Shown piece after piece: positions 46,798 to 64,000 of a stretch of 64,000 bases of DNA (position 1 is its first letter; every line of letters begins with the position of its first letter). Source of the stretch: Glandiceps talaboti (taxonomy: Eukaryota > Hemichordata > Enteropneusta > Spengelidae). The stretch is from NCBI RefSeq assembly GCF_964340395.1, contig NC_135552.1, positions 22,234,681 to 22,298,680 of the forward strand. Direction: 5' to 3'. The notes below the pieces were generated by a model. That model had not been told where the DNA came from. It saw only the letters and a list, made by a program, of their open reading frames with translations, and ran no database searches. A program made the position numbers and the translations under genes.

Positions 46798-48680
46798 AAA
46801 GCATCCATAGTGAGTAGAAGCACGGACCCTACATAGACCGCCGGTCAGACCACTCAGATCATAGACAGCTCCCCTCCACTGCCTTTGCAAAGATAGACCC
46901 TATATACGTGTAGGGTCTAAGATAGAAAAGATCAAGAGTACTTTGGGAGTTTGTCTAATGAATGAAAGATAAACATAGTTTCCGCACCCACTATTTTTTT
47001 GCGAGACTTCCACTATTTTCGCGATTTTATTATTATTTTTCTCGAATACGTTAAAAAAAGTTTAGGGTCGGCGTGAAAAACTAGGTGGGGGTCGGGTAAC
47101 CGGAACCAAACAACTTTTTTTTTATTTAGCCTATAAAACCCCACTAAAAAGAGGCCTAAAGCGGGAAAATGAAGCTTCGTTCATGATGACAGTCCTGACA
47201 TCGACATGATCGAGTGATATTTCGTTCAAGTATACGGGAGAGGGGGTGACCTATACAAAATAAATCTCCCTTCCCGAGACTATGTGGCATTCCAAATCAG
47301 TGTGAATATATAGTTTACATTTTTGTGAGAAAGTTTTAATTAAAAGAATTTGTATGTAGCAGGCTTTACACAAACTAAATTCACATGTATATGTTTCCTG
47401 AAAAGCAGTTCTAATTGAACGCTATTCATTCTCTGGCTACCCAGTTTTGGTCGTTACGATGATATATTTCACAACACAAGCAAATGTTACACAATCTAAC
47501 AGTCATCGCTTCGAAGAATGAACAGTCATTCGTTAGCAAGAAACGATAGTTCCCAGTATTATTGACGACTAGCCGAGAGAGGGCGCGCGTAACGTAGGCG
47601 GGTGTGTCATGGCTGGTGTATCGACGCATCACTGTGTCAGGGGATATGAACAATACATGTACGCTGTCACTCGACGGGTAAACAGGAAAGACTGTCTATC
47701 ACTCTCTTACTCATTTATTCACGGTAACCTTCATGGCATAACAGTTTAACTACTTACATACTGCAAATGTGTTAGCATAGAGACAGAGCTAGATAGAAAC
47801 CCAAATCTATGACAAATTTAGCACACGTAAACAAGAAAGTAAAAACAACGTTAACAATAAATTATGCGCATAGTTTGGACGAAAATGTGTTCTCAGGCAC
47901 TGCAACAAGGCGGCAAGGATTAGGCCAAGAAAAAAAGTAAAAGCCTTGTTCAAATTACCTAACCGTTTTATAACTGTTTTCCTCAAGCTGCCGACCCTTA
48001 TCTCCCTTCTTTTTAGGTAGTTTGAGACGGAAACATGTCTCGAAAGTCAAGTGACTGACACATTTGAATAAAATAACAAAATGGCTTGACGCCAACTATA
48101 AAAAGAAGAAAAAAAATTTCTACAGGTGTGTATTCGCCGCGGTCTTCTTTGACCTTCGGATAATAGAATATATCTCCATTTTCGGTTTCGATCCGTTTGT
48201 CCTATTTTCTCGTTATAAATATTACGTGTCACGAGAAAGCAAATACGACGTTATCAGCTGGTTATGACAACAGCCTATTCTTACCGTACCCTAAGGAGGG
48301 GGAATCTCTGACACGTAACACGATGTGACCTGAGAAAAAAATAGAGTTTGGCCGCATGACTCTGACTACCTGGTGAGCCGCCTTAACTTGACAGAATAAA
48401 GACATAACGAAACTTCCTTAAGCTTTCTGTGCTCTTACAGAGGAAATCTTCGATACAAGACGCACCCCTAGCTTTGTTTATACATGTATGTATACCATTC
48501 TTCATGCGGCTAGAATTTCGTCATTCACTACTAGTAAAGGATGTGTATTTTTAGCACCCACCTCAAACTGGAAAACTTTTTTCTATAATTACTTTTAGCA
48601 CGAGAAAAGTTTCACTTTGTAAACCTATAAAAACCTCAGTACGTTCGTCAGTTTTTCACAAATTATACTTTGAATAAATC
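46798..48680. other. Divergent intergenic region, MED16 to TYR-C
   Basis: No exon is recognised. It contains short pieces resembling the palindromic insertion at 23444 (near 46845-46882). The TYR-C promoter is at its right end. Confidence 0.55.
48626..48633 (+). promoter_or_regulatory. TATA box of TYR-C
   Basis: TATAAAAA lies 48 bp before the ATG at 48681, which places the expected transcription start about 20 bp before the ATG. The 5' UTR would be short. Confidence 0.6.
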
Positions 48681-55724
<7,044 letters not shown>

Positions 55725-56035
55725 GCCTATGTCTCAACGAGAAGACTTTGGTGTTTGTTATCAGCAATTAATTCCAAAAATATTCCGAATTTTTTCTATT
55801 TACCATCACACCAATTTACATACCTGGAGTATTTATTCAGTTATTTAAACATTTTGAACATATCCAATAATTTTATTATTACTCCCTCCGATAATTGAAC
55901 TTTCTATATCATGAAAGACGAACCGATAGATAGACACACACCCGCACACAGACATAGACAGACAGACAGACAGACAGTCAGACAGACAGACAGACAGACA
56001 GACAGACAGGCAGACAGACATACAGACAGACAGAC

Positions 56036-56078
<43 letters not shown>

Positions 56079-56244
56079 TTTATGATCATGATAATTAAAA
56101 TGTTTAGAAATCACGGCAGGTATTCTGTTTCTCGTAACACTAATTGGTGTGCGGATTTGCTGTATGCTAATAAACAGTACTATTTAATATTTAGTGCGAT
56201 AATTATTTCGATCATGTATGTATGTATGTATGTATGTATGTATG

Positions 56245-56451
56245 TGTCATGAGTTGTAATGCTAGACTGAAGTTGACCTTACATGACCTCATTAATTATT
56301 CATTATAATAGAGATACGCAGTTACGTTCATACACGGTGTTGTTGTCAGTGTCTCTTCTTCATCACACATCCACTACACATCGAACCCCAACTCATTACA
56401 TGGTGTCAGAAGTGGGATACGAACCCACGCCTCCATATAACTCATTACAGT
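56245..56451 (+). mobile_element. LTR-retrotransposon fossil: one LTR plus tRNA-Leu primer-binding site
   Basis: A 156-bp LTR-like unit (56245-56400) starts TGTCATGAGTT and ends AACTCATTACA, near-perfect inverted termini with TG..CA ends. Directly after it 56401-56436 is complementary to the 3' end of a tRNA-Leu including CCA (TGGTGTCAGAAGTGGGA). A further AACTCATTACA follows at 56440-56450, as if the end of a second LTR. No coding part remains. The whole sits within TATG repeats. Family probably Ty3/Gypsy-like from LTR size and primer; it is an internally deleted remnant. Confidence 0.65.
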
Positions 56452-56461
56452 ATGTATGTAT

Positions 56462-56538
<77 letters not shown>

Positions 56539-57390
56539 TTATTATAGTGACATGCAGATTTACAATAATTTACAATAAATATACGTATACAGATATACAT
56601 CTGCCCAGCCCCTTCGGACTTATAAGTCACTTTTTTTTTTCAAAACAAATTAGACAAATAGAACATCTATAAACTTACATACAATGTCATAGGAGAAAAG
56701 TACAAAGAACATATCTATGGCGATATTTATCGAAACATTTATCGAAACATGTATGTATGTATGTATGTATGTATGTATGTATGTATGTATGTATGTATGT
56801 ATGTATGTGTGTGTATGTATGTATGTATGTATGTATGTATGTATGTATGTATGTATGTATGTATGTATGTATCTACATCATCCTAGTGAGAGAAGGTAGA
56901 AAAAGTTCAAGGAAGCGCAGCCAGGTTCGTTATGAATAACTAAAATGGGAACTACAGCATCCAAAGTATGCTCAATAGAAATCGGATAGAAATCAGTTAA
57001 AGAATGCAGAGCTAGAGTCAGATTGACACGTTTGTGCACATTTTCAAATTAAATAGTTGTAGTCGACAAATGTATCCTTCCACTACCAGTCACCCATCTG
57101 TCTAGAAGAACTCCTGAGATCATGTGTTATCACCGCATTTCGTCAACAATAAATTTATGCTGGTTATCTTTTGTGCCAAGAACAACCTTTGAAATTTACC
57201 CTTGAATATTCGGGAGGCATCATCTAGTACAGCTTTTAAACAATGCTTCAGTGCTTACAAACCATGAAATATGTTTCTTGTTCCCCATGCTCATTATTAC
57301 GAAGTTGTTGTTGTTATCTTTATTGTTTTTACATGTTACTTGAAGATTGCAGAAGCGTGAAACTTCGAGTAACGAGTTTTAACAACCTCA

Positions 57391-57479
<89 letters not shown>

Positions 57480-58269
57480 GTACACGACACAAAACAAAGA
57501 ACTAATTTATTCTAATTTATTACTCAAATCTATTCAATTGCATGTAATTTTCTTGTACTTTCTTCTACGTACTCGACATGCTTTGTTTTACGTGTTGGTT
57601 GATAACTATCATCATACAAGATAATCGAGACGAACTGTTAAGACTTCAATAGATTTGCGAGAATCCCGTGTCTTTACAATACAGACATGTCTCGCACCAG
57701 CTTAAAGTTTACGAGATCTCGTTTACGGCATATGGATCACATGACATTTCCCAAAACGAATTACGACCTTTTAATGTAGTTTTACATTATATGTATAACT
57801 GTGTAGGAATGTCAACGAACTCCATACAAAATACTAGCAAATTATTTTTTTTCGAGGTTGTTTGAGACAAATAGGCTTTCAACAAATTTCAACTCAGTGA
57901 CATCTCATTTTATATATTTTTCTCTTTGTATTTGCCCTTCTCGTAAAATGTAACTACCCCTATAGAACATTGCATACTTTATTACAATATAGATTATTTA
58001 ATTTCGATGGCAATTTGTTATTATGTATACATAATTTTTTATTCATTATTTGATGTAAACATTTATATTTGTGAGGTATCGCATTCTATATTTCATCGCT
58101 GTAGCAATTATCGAAATATGGACAGTCGTGAAATAAATTTTGGGCAAAATATCGCGTAGCTACTTTTTCCCGATGTCGTTGAACTTGAAGAGACTTGTGG
58201 AATACTAAGGTGTGATAGAGAGAGGCAATTATGTGTAAATAAATACAGATTGATCACAGTTTTTTAAAC

Positions 58270-58351
<82 letters not shown>

Positions 58352-59977
58352 TTTCGAAAAATGGTCTAGTTGGCGATAGTGCATGCAGCACTAATATAGG
58401 AGTTGTCTTAGGACTGCATGACTACAACTGTTGCAACGAAATCACTTGGTTCCCAAATTGACAACCTTTCGTGTTTCAAACATATAATAAGAAAGTTTAC
58501 CATAGTATGGTAGAATTACGAAGAACAAAATTGGCTGTAAAATCTATGATGAGATCGCTAGAAGCCTATATATGATGCAAAGTGTCCGCGGCGTTAACGT
58601 TGCAAAGCAATCTCGCGGGCGGAGTTGCCAAACTACGCCCCCATGTGAGCACACCACGTGATACCAATCACGGATGATGATGAGTTCGACTTTTCAGTGC
58701 ATAGTCTAAGTTCGTGTTTTATTTTTAAAGACCCGTCATGTTGGCCATTCCGATATAATGTAGAAACTTTGAATTACATCAGATATGTATCGTTGCGAAT
58801 GAAAAGAATATACCAGCTTCGCCTTCAAATTTGTTGATAACGAACGTTAACATCAGGAGAGGCAATATCAGCCTGAAGGGAAAAATTAGATAGCGGCTAC
58901 GGAAGTGAAATAATAGTAATACCGAGAAACACTTACACACACACGCCGTAACACTGAGTCATATCCTGTATTGTGTGTTGTGTGTCATTAATCTAATTGT
59001 GATTATCAGGGCTAATTTCCAGATGATCATGAATTGTCGCCTGGTAACTGTTTTGAAAGTCTTCTCTATGGCTTGCACTTAATCCATGCACAGAACTCAT
59101 CCAGGAAAAACCGAGATGCGTTAATGACATAGTCATTCTCACAGTTTTACATTCGTTATATTCTTTGACTTTTGAAATTTGATTTCCTCCATTGTCATGG
59201 TCCCTGCAAGATCAAGAAGGGCATCTACACGTAATCACCGGTTCCAATTTCCTGATGGATTGTCGCTTAGTAACTGTTTGGAAAGTCTGGACTATGACTT
59301 CCTTCCATTTATTTCTCTTCGCATCTTCTAACATGACATCAACACAATCCAAAATGTACAGAATGCGTTTTGACAAAACCAGTCGATGGCTTCCACTTCT
59401 GTTTTTAATGCAGTCAATTTTTGAAACACTGAAACGAAAGATGTCCGCGCATAAGACTATTTAACGTTACAGATTGTATCGCAGACAAGGGAAAGAACTT
59501 TTCCTTGTCTGTGATGTATATACACATAGTGCAAAGCAACTTTTATCATCCAAAACATACCTACATATAAATGTCATATCTCACAAAAATTAAACTTAGC
59601 AGTCTTAACTTTCCTACGTATCATGCAATGCATCGCTGCATAAATCGGAGATATGATTATCGAAACGTTCCGAGATATCTCGCCTCTCTAGGGAGAAATG
59701 ATTCTGGGCTCAATATAAGTCTCATTGTCTTGCAGAAGCTTCATGTAGAATCGATCTACTTATCTTTATTGAACTAATTGCTTTAGGTTTGCGATGGCTT
59801 TGAATATCAATCAGCGTTAAAAATAGTTCTTGTTGATAAAAAAAAACGTTTTCTGTATGCTTTACTCCAGTCATGAATAAATCATCTAATCATAATTTAA
59901 TGTTGAGAATTGAGATGAGTAATTAAAATGGAAAATGAAGAACTAGTAAGGGGAAGGATGGCTTTATCTCACCAAAC

Positions 59978-60022
<45 letters not shown>

Positions 60023-60032
60023 CCCCCTCTCT

Positions 60033-60147
<115 letters not shown>

Positions 60148-60865
60148 CCTGCGTCTCTTCCAGCCGTTTTGCAATAGCAGTCCTTTATCGTATAATAGAA
60201 TAAACTCTGACTCTGAATACGTCAGTTCACAGTTATTTCTATACTGTATGCGTGACTGGTGAACGCCCAATTGTTATGCGTGACTGGTGAACGCCCAATT
60301 GTTAAAGATATCATATTATCATGTAATATGTTTGTGATGCATATGAGAGCCCAAAAAAACGCATAATACACACCATATCTGCACTTCGAAAAATATTTCG
60401 GAGATTGAATGAATTATATCTTTGGACATGTTGCCAATTTAGTTTCTTCTTTGTAAGTAGTATGTTTAAAATAGTCAATAGATTCAGAGTGATACAAAAA
60501 GATCTACGTCACATATGTACGACATGCTCTGTTGCATGCATTCAAAGTGATATTAGCTGAAAGCGTGTCATAGTTGACATCAATGCTCACTTAATATGGC
60601 AACTGTAGGATCACCCGATACATTGCCGATATATTTTCCAAACTGTTTTCACTTGTTTAATCATTTTGAGTAACCAAATTCATATCCGTTTCTCAGAGAA
60701 AGACACGAAGGGCTGTGATGTTTCGCATCAAGTATCATCACCGTGATTGCCAGTACTCTGTTGCCAAGGTGACAACCGACTTCCATATTAACATAACGAT
60801 TGCGTAGGTACAGCCGGCGTTCCATGGCCATATGTAGGGCGATACGTTCGTAGAGGCGTGCTCAC

Positions 60866-60872
60866 TATAAAT
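60866..60872 (+). promoter_or_regulatory. TATA box of the GPCR gene
   Basis: TATAAAT in the context CTCACTATAAATTG lies 51 bp before the ATG at 60923. Confidence 0.5.
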
Positions 60873-60922
60873 TGTTCGCCTCTCAGGGAAACAGCTCTAA
60901 TCCCGTGTTATAGTTGACACAA

Positions 60923-61981
60923 ATGGATAATGTAAGTGTTGCGAATCCGACAAACCGTGACTCAAGCATTCAGACATATGTCATTCTTCAGAGAATGAGT
61001 TTTTTCAACAACACGACCGGGGAGAGTGACCATAACGGGGCTTTTCATCCATGGAGCTGGCTGGAAATATACAAAGTTGTTTTTGCAGTGACCGGTATGG
61101 TTGGGAACAGTTTAGTGTGCGCCGTATTCATCCGATTTCCTAAACTCCGGACTATTACAAACCATTTTTTGGTGAGTTTGGCCGTTGCCGATCTGATAAC
61201 ATCTATCTTGATAGTGCCTTTGCCTGTTCCGATTGAAGTGCCGGACGGTTACCGTGGCGAGCTTTATTGCCGAATGATCTGGTCCAATTTCTTTCTGTGG
61301 ATTTGTATAAAGGCGTCAGTATTTAATCTGGTGGCAGTTACCGTAGAGCGTTACTATGCGCTCATCCACCCTGGAAAGTACAGTAGAATTTTCACTAAAA
61401 AAAGAACAAAACTTGCTATATGTTTTGTCTGGTTATTCGCCATCTTGTTCAATTGCTTTATACCTTTTGTGATTGATAGAGTGGATGAATCTTCACAGTG
61501 CGCTGTCACCCGAACTGGTACTGGGTTTGAGGAAATCTACGGAATAGTCATTATGGTGGTAACATATTTCATTCCCGTCATAACAATCATAATTGTGTAT
61601 ACACGAATCCTTGTCTCTTTAAAGAAACAAGCACGAACGCTTACTATGAAACACCCTACATCAAGTAGTCCAGCGCTATCATTACTGAAAGCACGCCGGA
61701 AAGTGATCAAAACCCTGTTCATAATTGTCGTACTTTTCACCTTGTGCTGGGCTCCAGACCAAGTATGTTATCTTTTGTTTTCCCTGGGATATTATCCGAA
61801 CTACCACAAAACATTAGTATATCACTTTTTTGTGTCGCTGGCTTTCTTTAATTCATGCGTTAATCCAATCATATACGGATTGAGAAATAAACAAATAAGG
61901 AAGGGATATAAAGCTCTATTTTCGAAGGAAATACCCAACAACATGGAAGGAGATACAAATGGTTCACCCTCTCGCATATAG
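60923..61981 (+). CDS. Class A (rhodopsin-like) GPCR, intronless, probable peptide receptor
   Basis: Seven-TM receptor of 352 aa in one exon. The ATG at 60923 is used; an upstream in-frame TTG is not a likely start. The N-terminus has glycosylation sites (N3, N30). TM landmarks: GNSLV (N62) in TM1, LAVAD (D90) in TM2, disulfide pair C116 and C193, ERY (142-144) at the end of TM3, W170 in TM4, P218 in TM5, CWAP (275-278) in TM6, NPIIY (314-318) in TM7, then a short basic helix 8 RNKQIRKGYK. Family rules place it in rhodopsin-like receptors that couple to G proteins at the plasma membrane. The overall look, with a short third loop and CVNPIIY, is of a neuropeptide-type receptor. I cannot assign a ligand and give no gene symbol. 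The tail lacks an obvious palmitoylation cysteine. Confidence 0.93.
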   Translation: MDNVSVANPTNRDSSIQTYVILQRMSFFNNTTGESDHNGAFHPWSWLEIYKVVFAVTGMVGNSLVCAVFIRFPKLRTITNHFLVSLAVADLITSILIVPLPVPIEVPDGYRGELYCRMIWSNFFLWICIKASVFNLVAVTVERYYALIHPGKYSRIFTKKRTKLAICFVWLFAILFNCFIPFVIDRVDESSQCAVTRTGTGFEEIYGIVIMVVTYFIPVITIIIVYTRILVSLKKQARTLTMKHPTSSSPALSLLKARRKVIKTLFIIVVLFTLCWAPDQVCYLLFSLGYYPNYHKTLVYHFFVSLAFFNSCVNPIIYGLRNKQIRKGYKALFSKEIPNNMEGDTNGSPSRI

Positions 61982-64000
61982 AGAAGCCAACTCATCACTG
62001 TAACTGTAAAAGTTAACAATATTTACATTGTACATTTTAGACTACTGTGCCCTCCTTTGATTCGTTGTCTTATAGATAGATGTCTCTCGCACGGTTAGAG
62101 TGTCGGTGCCAGCCTTTTGCTGCAAGCATCAATTACAGTGCAACGTATCTACAAATTAACCTATCAAGTACGTTATTATAAGGTAATTCACTGTAGTGTG
62201 TTGACCTGTACTCACATGTTTTTAAGATTCGGATAATGTAATTAAGTATTGTGGGTAAACGTTTGTATGGTTAATGGAAATTAAAGTTAATCTTTAAAGT
62301 AATCGATTCTATTCATTTACGTTATGATAATTATATTCTTTAGGTTAATTTCAATTGACAAGATAAGCTTAACTGAAAGCAAAAAAAAGCCTGCGGTTGG
62401 ACACACTTAAAATGCAGTTTATATAAACGTATTTGAAATAATAACACAAGATGTAGAAGAAGCCATGTTTTAATGTCTCAAATACGACACTTTCTGGCTC
62501 TCAAAGAAGCGAAAATCGAACATAATGTCGTGTCTGATTGATTTCTAGTACTTTTGAAATGATAAGAAATATCTATTTTTCACCCTTTTTTTCAAATGAA
62601 ATACTCGGTAACCATTGTATGTAATTCTAAAGATTTATAGTTCAAAAGGTCACCAATGCAATTCACTTGAAGAGTAATTTTGAAATTACATTATATATAC
62701 TAATAACCTACACATTAATACGCGCACAACCACAACTAACAATTAAAACGATAGTGGAAAGGCAATTTAACATCTTATTCAATAAATACACATTCGCAAA
62801 TTAATAATGTTTTTTTGAAAATTGGAATATATATTGATTAGCTTTGAAATTTAATAGAAAAGCTTACATAATAAATGTGCGATTGTATTTTAATCATTTC
62901 TGTCGTATGAAGAACGCACCTCGGGGAAATATTTCTCTGAAAATCAATATTCTTTGATCTCATTTGCGATATCAGTGAAACCTTGTTTCTGACCCTTTTG
63001 AAATAAAAAAATATGGGTCAACATCTTGTTGTCAAGGAAAACGTCAACCTTTATTTCCCCATAGAGTTAACACATTATGCGGAGACCATATTGGATTCGG
63101 AGGCCATATTGGATTCGGCGGCCATAATGGATTCGGAGGCCATATTGGATTCTATAATGACTTAATTTTGATATCAATTTGACCTCTATTTTGTTTTAAG
63201 TACGGTGAGCCCATATTGTTTTTATTGATTTAACTGAGAATATGTTCGAACAAAGTAACAGCAAAAGTTATCTATGTCCATTCTCCCTTGAATATTTATA
63301 TATTCACGTAAGCAAGACTCCAGTACGCTAACATAGCAATTGAGAGCGGCTCGACTATGTTTAACCAAGCACAAATTTCGTTTGCACTGTATAGAGTCGT
63401 GTTTCAAAAGTCATGAAAATCCCGGAAATTGAGGCCAGACACATGTCGGGTCACACTTAATTCCTGGAATCTCTTGATATATACGCCTACGTTTTCTTAG
63501 CAATCGCAAGGGAAATACTTATAAAGAAATTATTCTAAGACTTAACGATTCTGCCAAAGCTTTAAAGGTAGAATAATATGTATGTATTACAGGCTGACAG
63601 GCAATCACGTGACACGCCTACAGAATGCCCTCCACAATGCATGCATTAGGGTTAACGACTTTAGATAATATAAACAGAGACGATTGCAAGGATTTTGAGT
63701 GTGTCAGCCGCAGGGATACCCCATTAGTAACACCTCAGATGTGGTGATTTATTTATGGGAGTGCAAACCCTTGATAACATCAAGGCGGATGGTTTTCACT
63801 CTTCGTCACTTTCTAACTACAATATTGTACGTATATACATGTACATCTTAGCTGGAATTTCTATCGTGTCACTAACATAGGTCGAGTAGCTCGATTAACA
63901 CTAAACCATGGGTCGAGTAATTAAACAAGTGGTACCGGTAATTTTAAAGAATGGAATGTGATGAATCAACGTGTTGATGAAAGAGTTTTCGTGTCTTTGT
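61982..64000. other. 3' flank of the GPCR, no gene recognised
   Basis: AT-rich. ATTAAA near 62279 could serve as a poly(A) signal. A 21-bp tandem repeat lies at about 63078-63150. No exon with recognisable similarity is seen on either strand. Confidence 0.55.
63078..63152. repeat. 21-bp tandem repeat with GCCATATTGG cores
   Basis: Four units of the form GGAGGCCATATTGGATTC (the third reads GGCCATAATGG). Each carries GCCATATT, which matches a YY1 consensus. Confidence 0.75.

Noticed and set aside
56401-56436. tRNA-Leu gene (minus strand)
   Set aside because: Only the 3' part of a tRNA is present and the CCA end is encoded, which nuclear tRNA genes lack. It is better explained as a primer-binding site.
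60914-60922. Extra N-terminal residues for the GPCR from an upstream TTG
   Set aside because: TTG is not a normal animal start; the ATG at 60923 follows directly and suits the TATA spacing.

Overview
The window is animal nuclear DNA. Every gene but one is split by GT-AG introns, microsatellite load is very heavy, the base composition is AT-rich, and the recognisable proteins are metazoan. A chordate-type tyrosinase family with a Cys-rich/EGF-like N-terminus, next to an expansin-like gene and a divergent class A GPCR, suggests an invertebrate deuterostome. A hemichordate or a cephalochordate would fit best; this is inference, and no species can be named from the sequence alone.

Layout. (1) 0.8-5.7 kb, +: 3' part of tyrosinase paralog A, whose first exons are not in the window. 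(2) 5.9-10 kb: an inverted-repeat element and a 29-bp minisatellite. (3) 10.06-14.47 kb, +: complete tyrosinase paralog B (6 exons, 554 aa, no membrane anchor). (4) 17.3-26.5 kb, -: one 7-exon gene encoding three tandem expansin-like modules behind a signal peptide, with a hydrophobic C-terminus (795 aa). (5) 27.9-28.7 kb, +: a two-exon SnoaL/DUF4440-like gene. (6) 31.6-46.7 kb, -: complete Mediator subunit MED16 (22 exons, 844 aa; all exon phases close). (7) 48.7-55.7 kb, +: complete tyrosinase paralog C (7 exons, 551 aa, one TM segment and a YQEL tail). (8) 55.7-60.9 kb: microsatellites and an LTR-retrotransposon fossil. (9) 60.9-62.0 kb, +: an intronless class A GPCR. The last 2 kb hold no gene that I can see.

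How the genes relate. The three tyrosinases share exon boundaries and form a dispersed same-strand cluster. They have diverged: A has lost two of the three CuB histidines, B has swapped its membrane anchor for a charged helical tail, and C looks like a standard melanosomal-type enzyme. The expansin gene, MED16 and the DUF4440 gene sit between B and C and have no evident functional link to pigment synthesis.

Most unusual observations. First, three MED16 introns begin with tandem arrays whose unit is the 3' end of the preceding exon plus its 5' splice site (35 bp x ~33, 42 bp x 7, ~133 bp x 3), so each real donor is followed by near-copies of itself. Second, the triple-module expansin gene in an animal keeps the polysaccharide-binding aromatics in all modules and the catalytic-type Asp in two of three.
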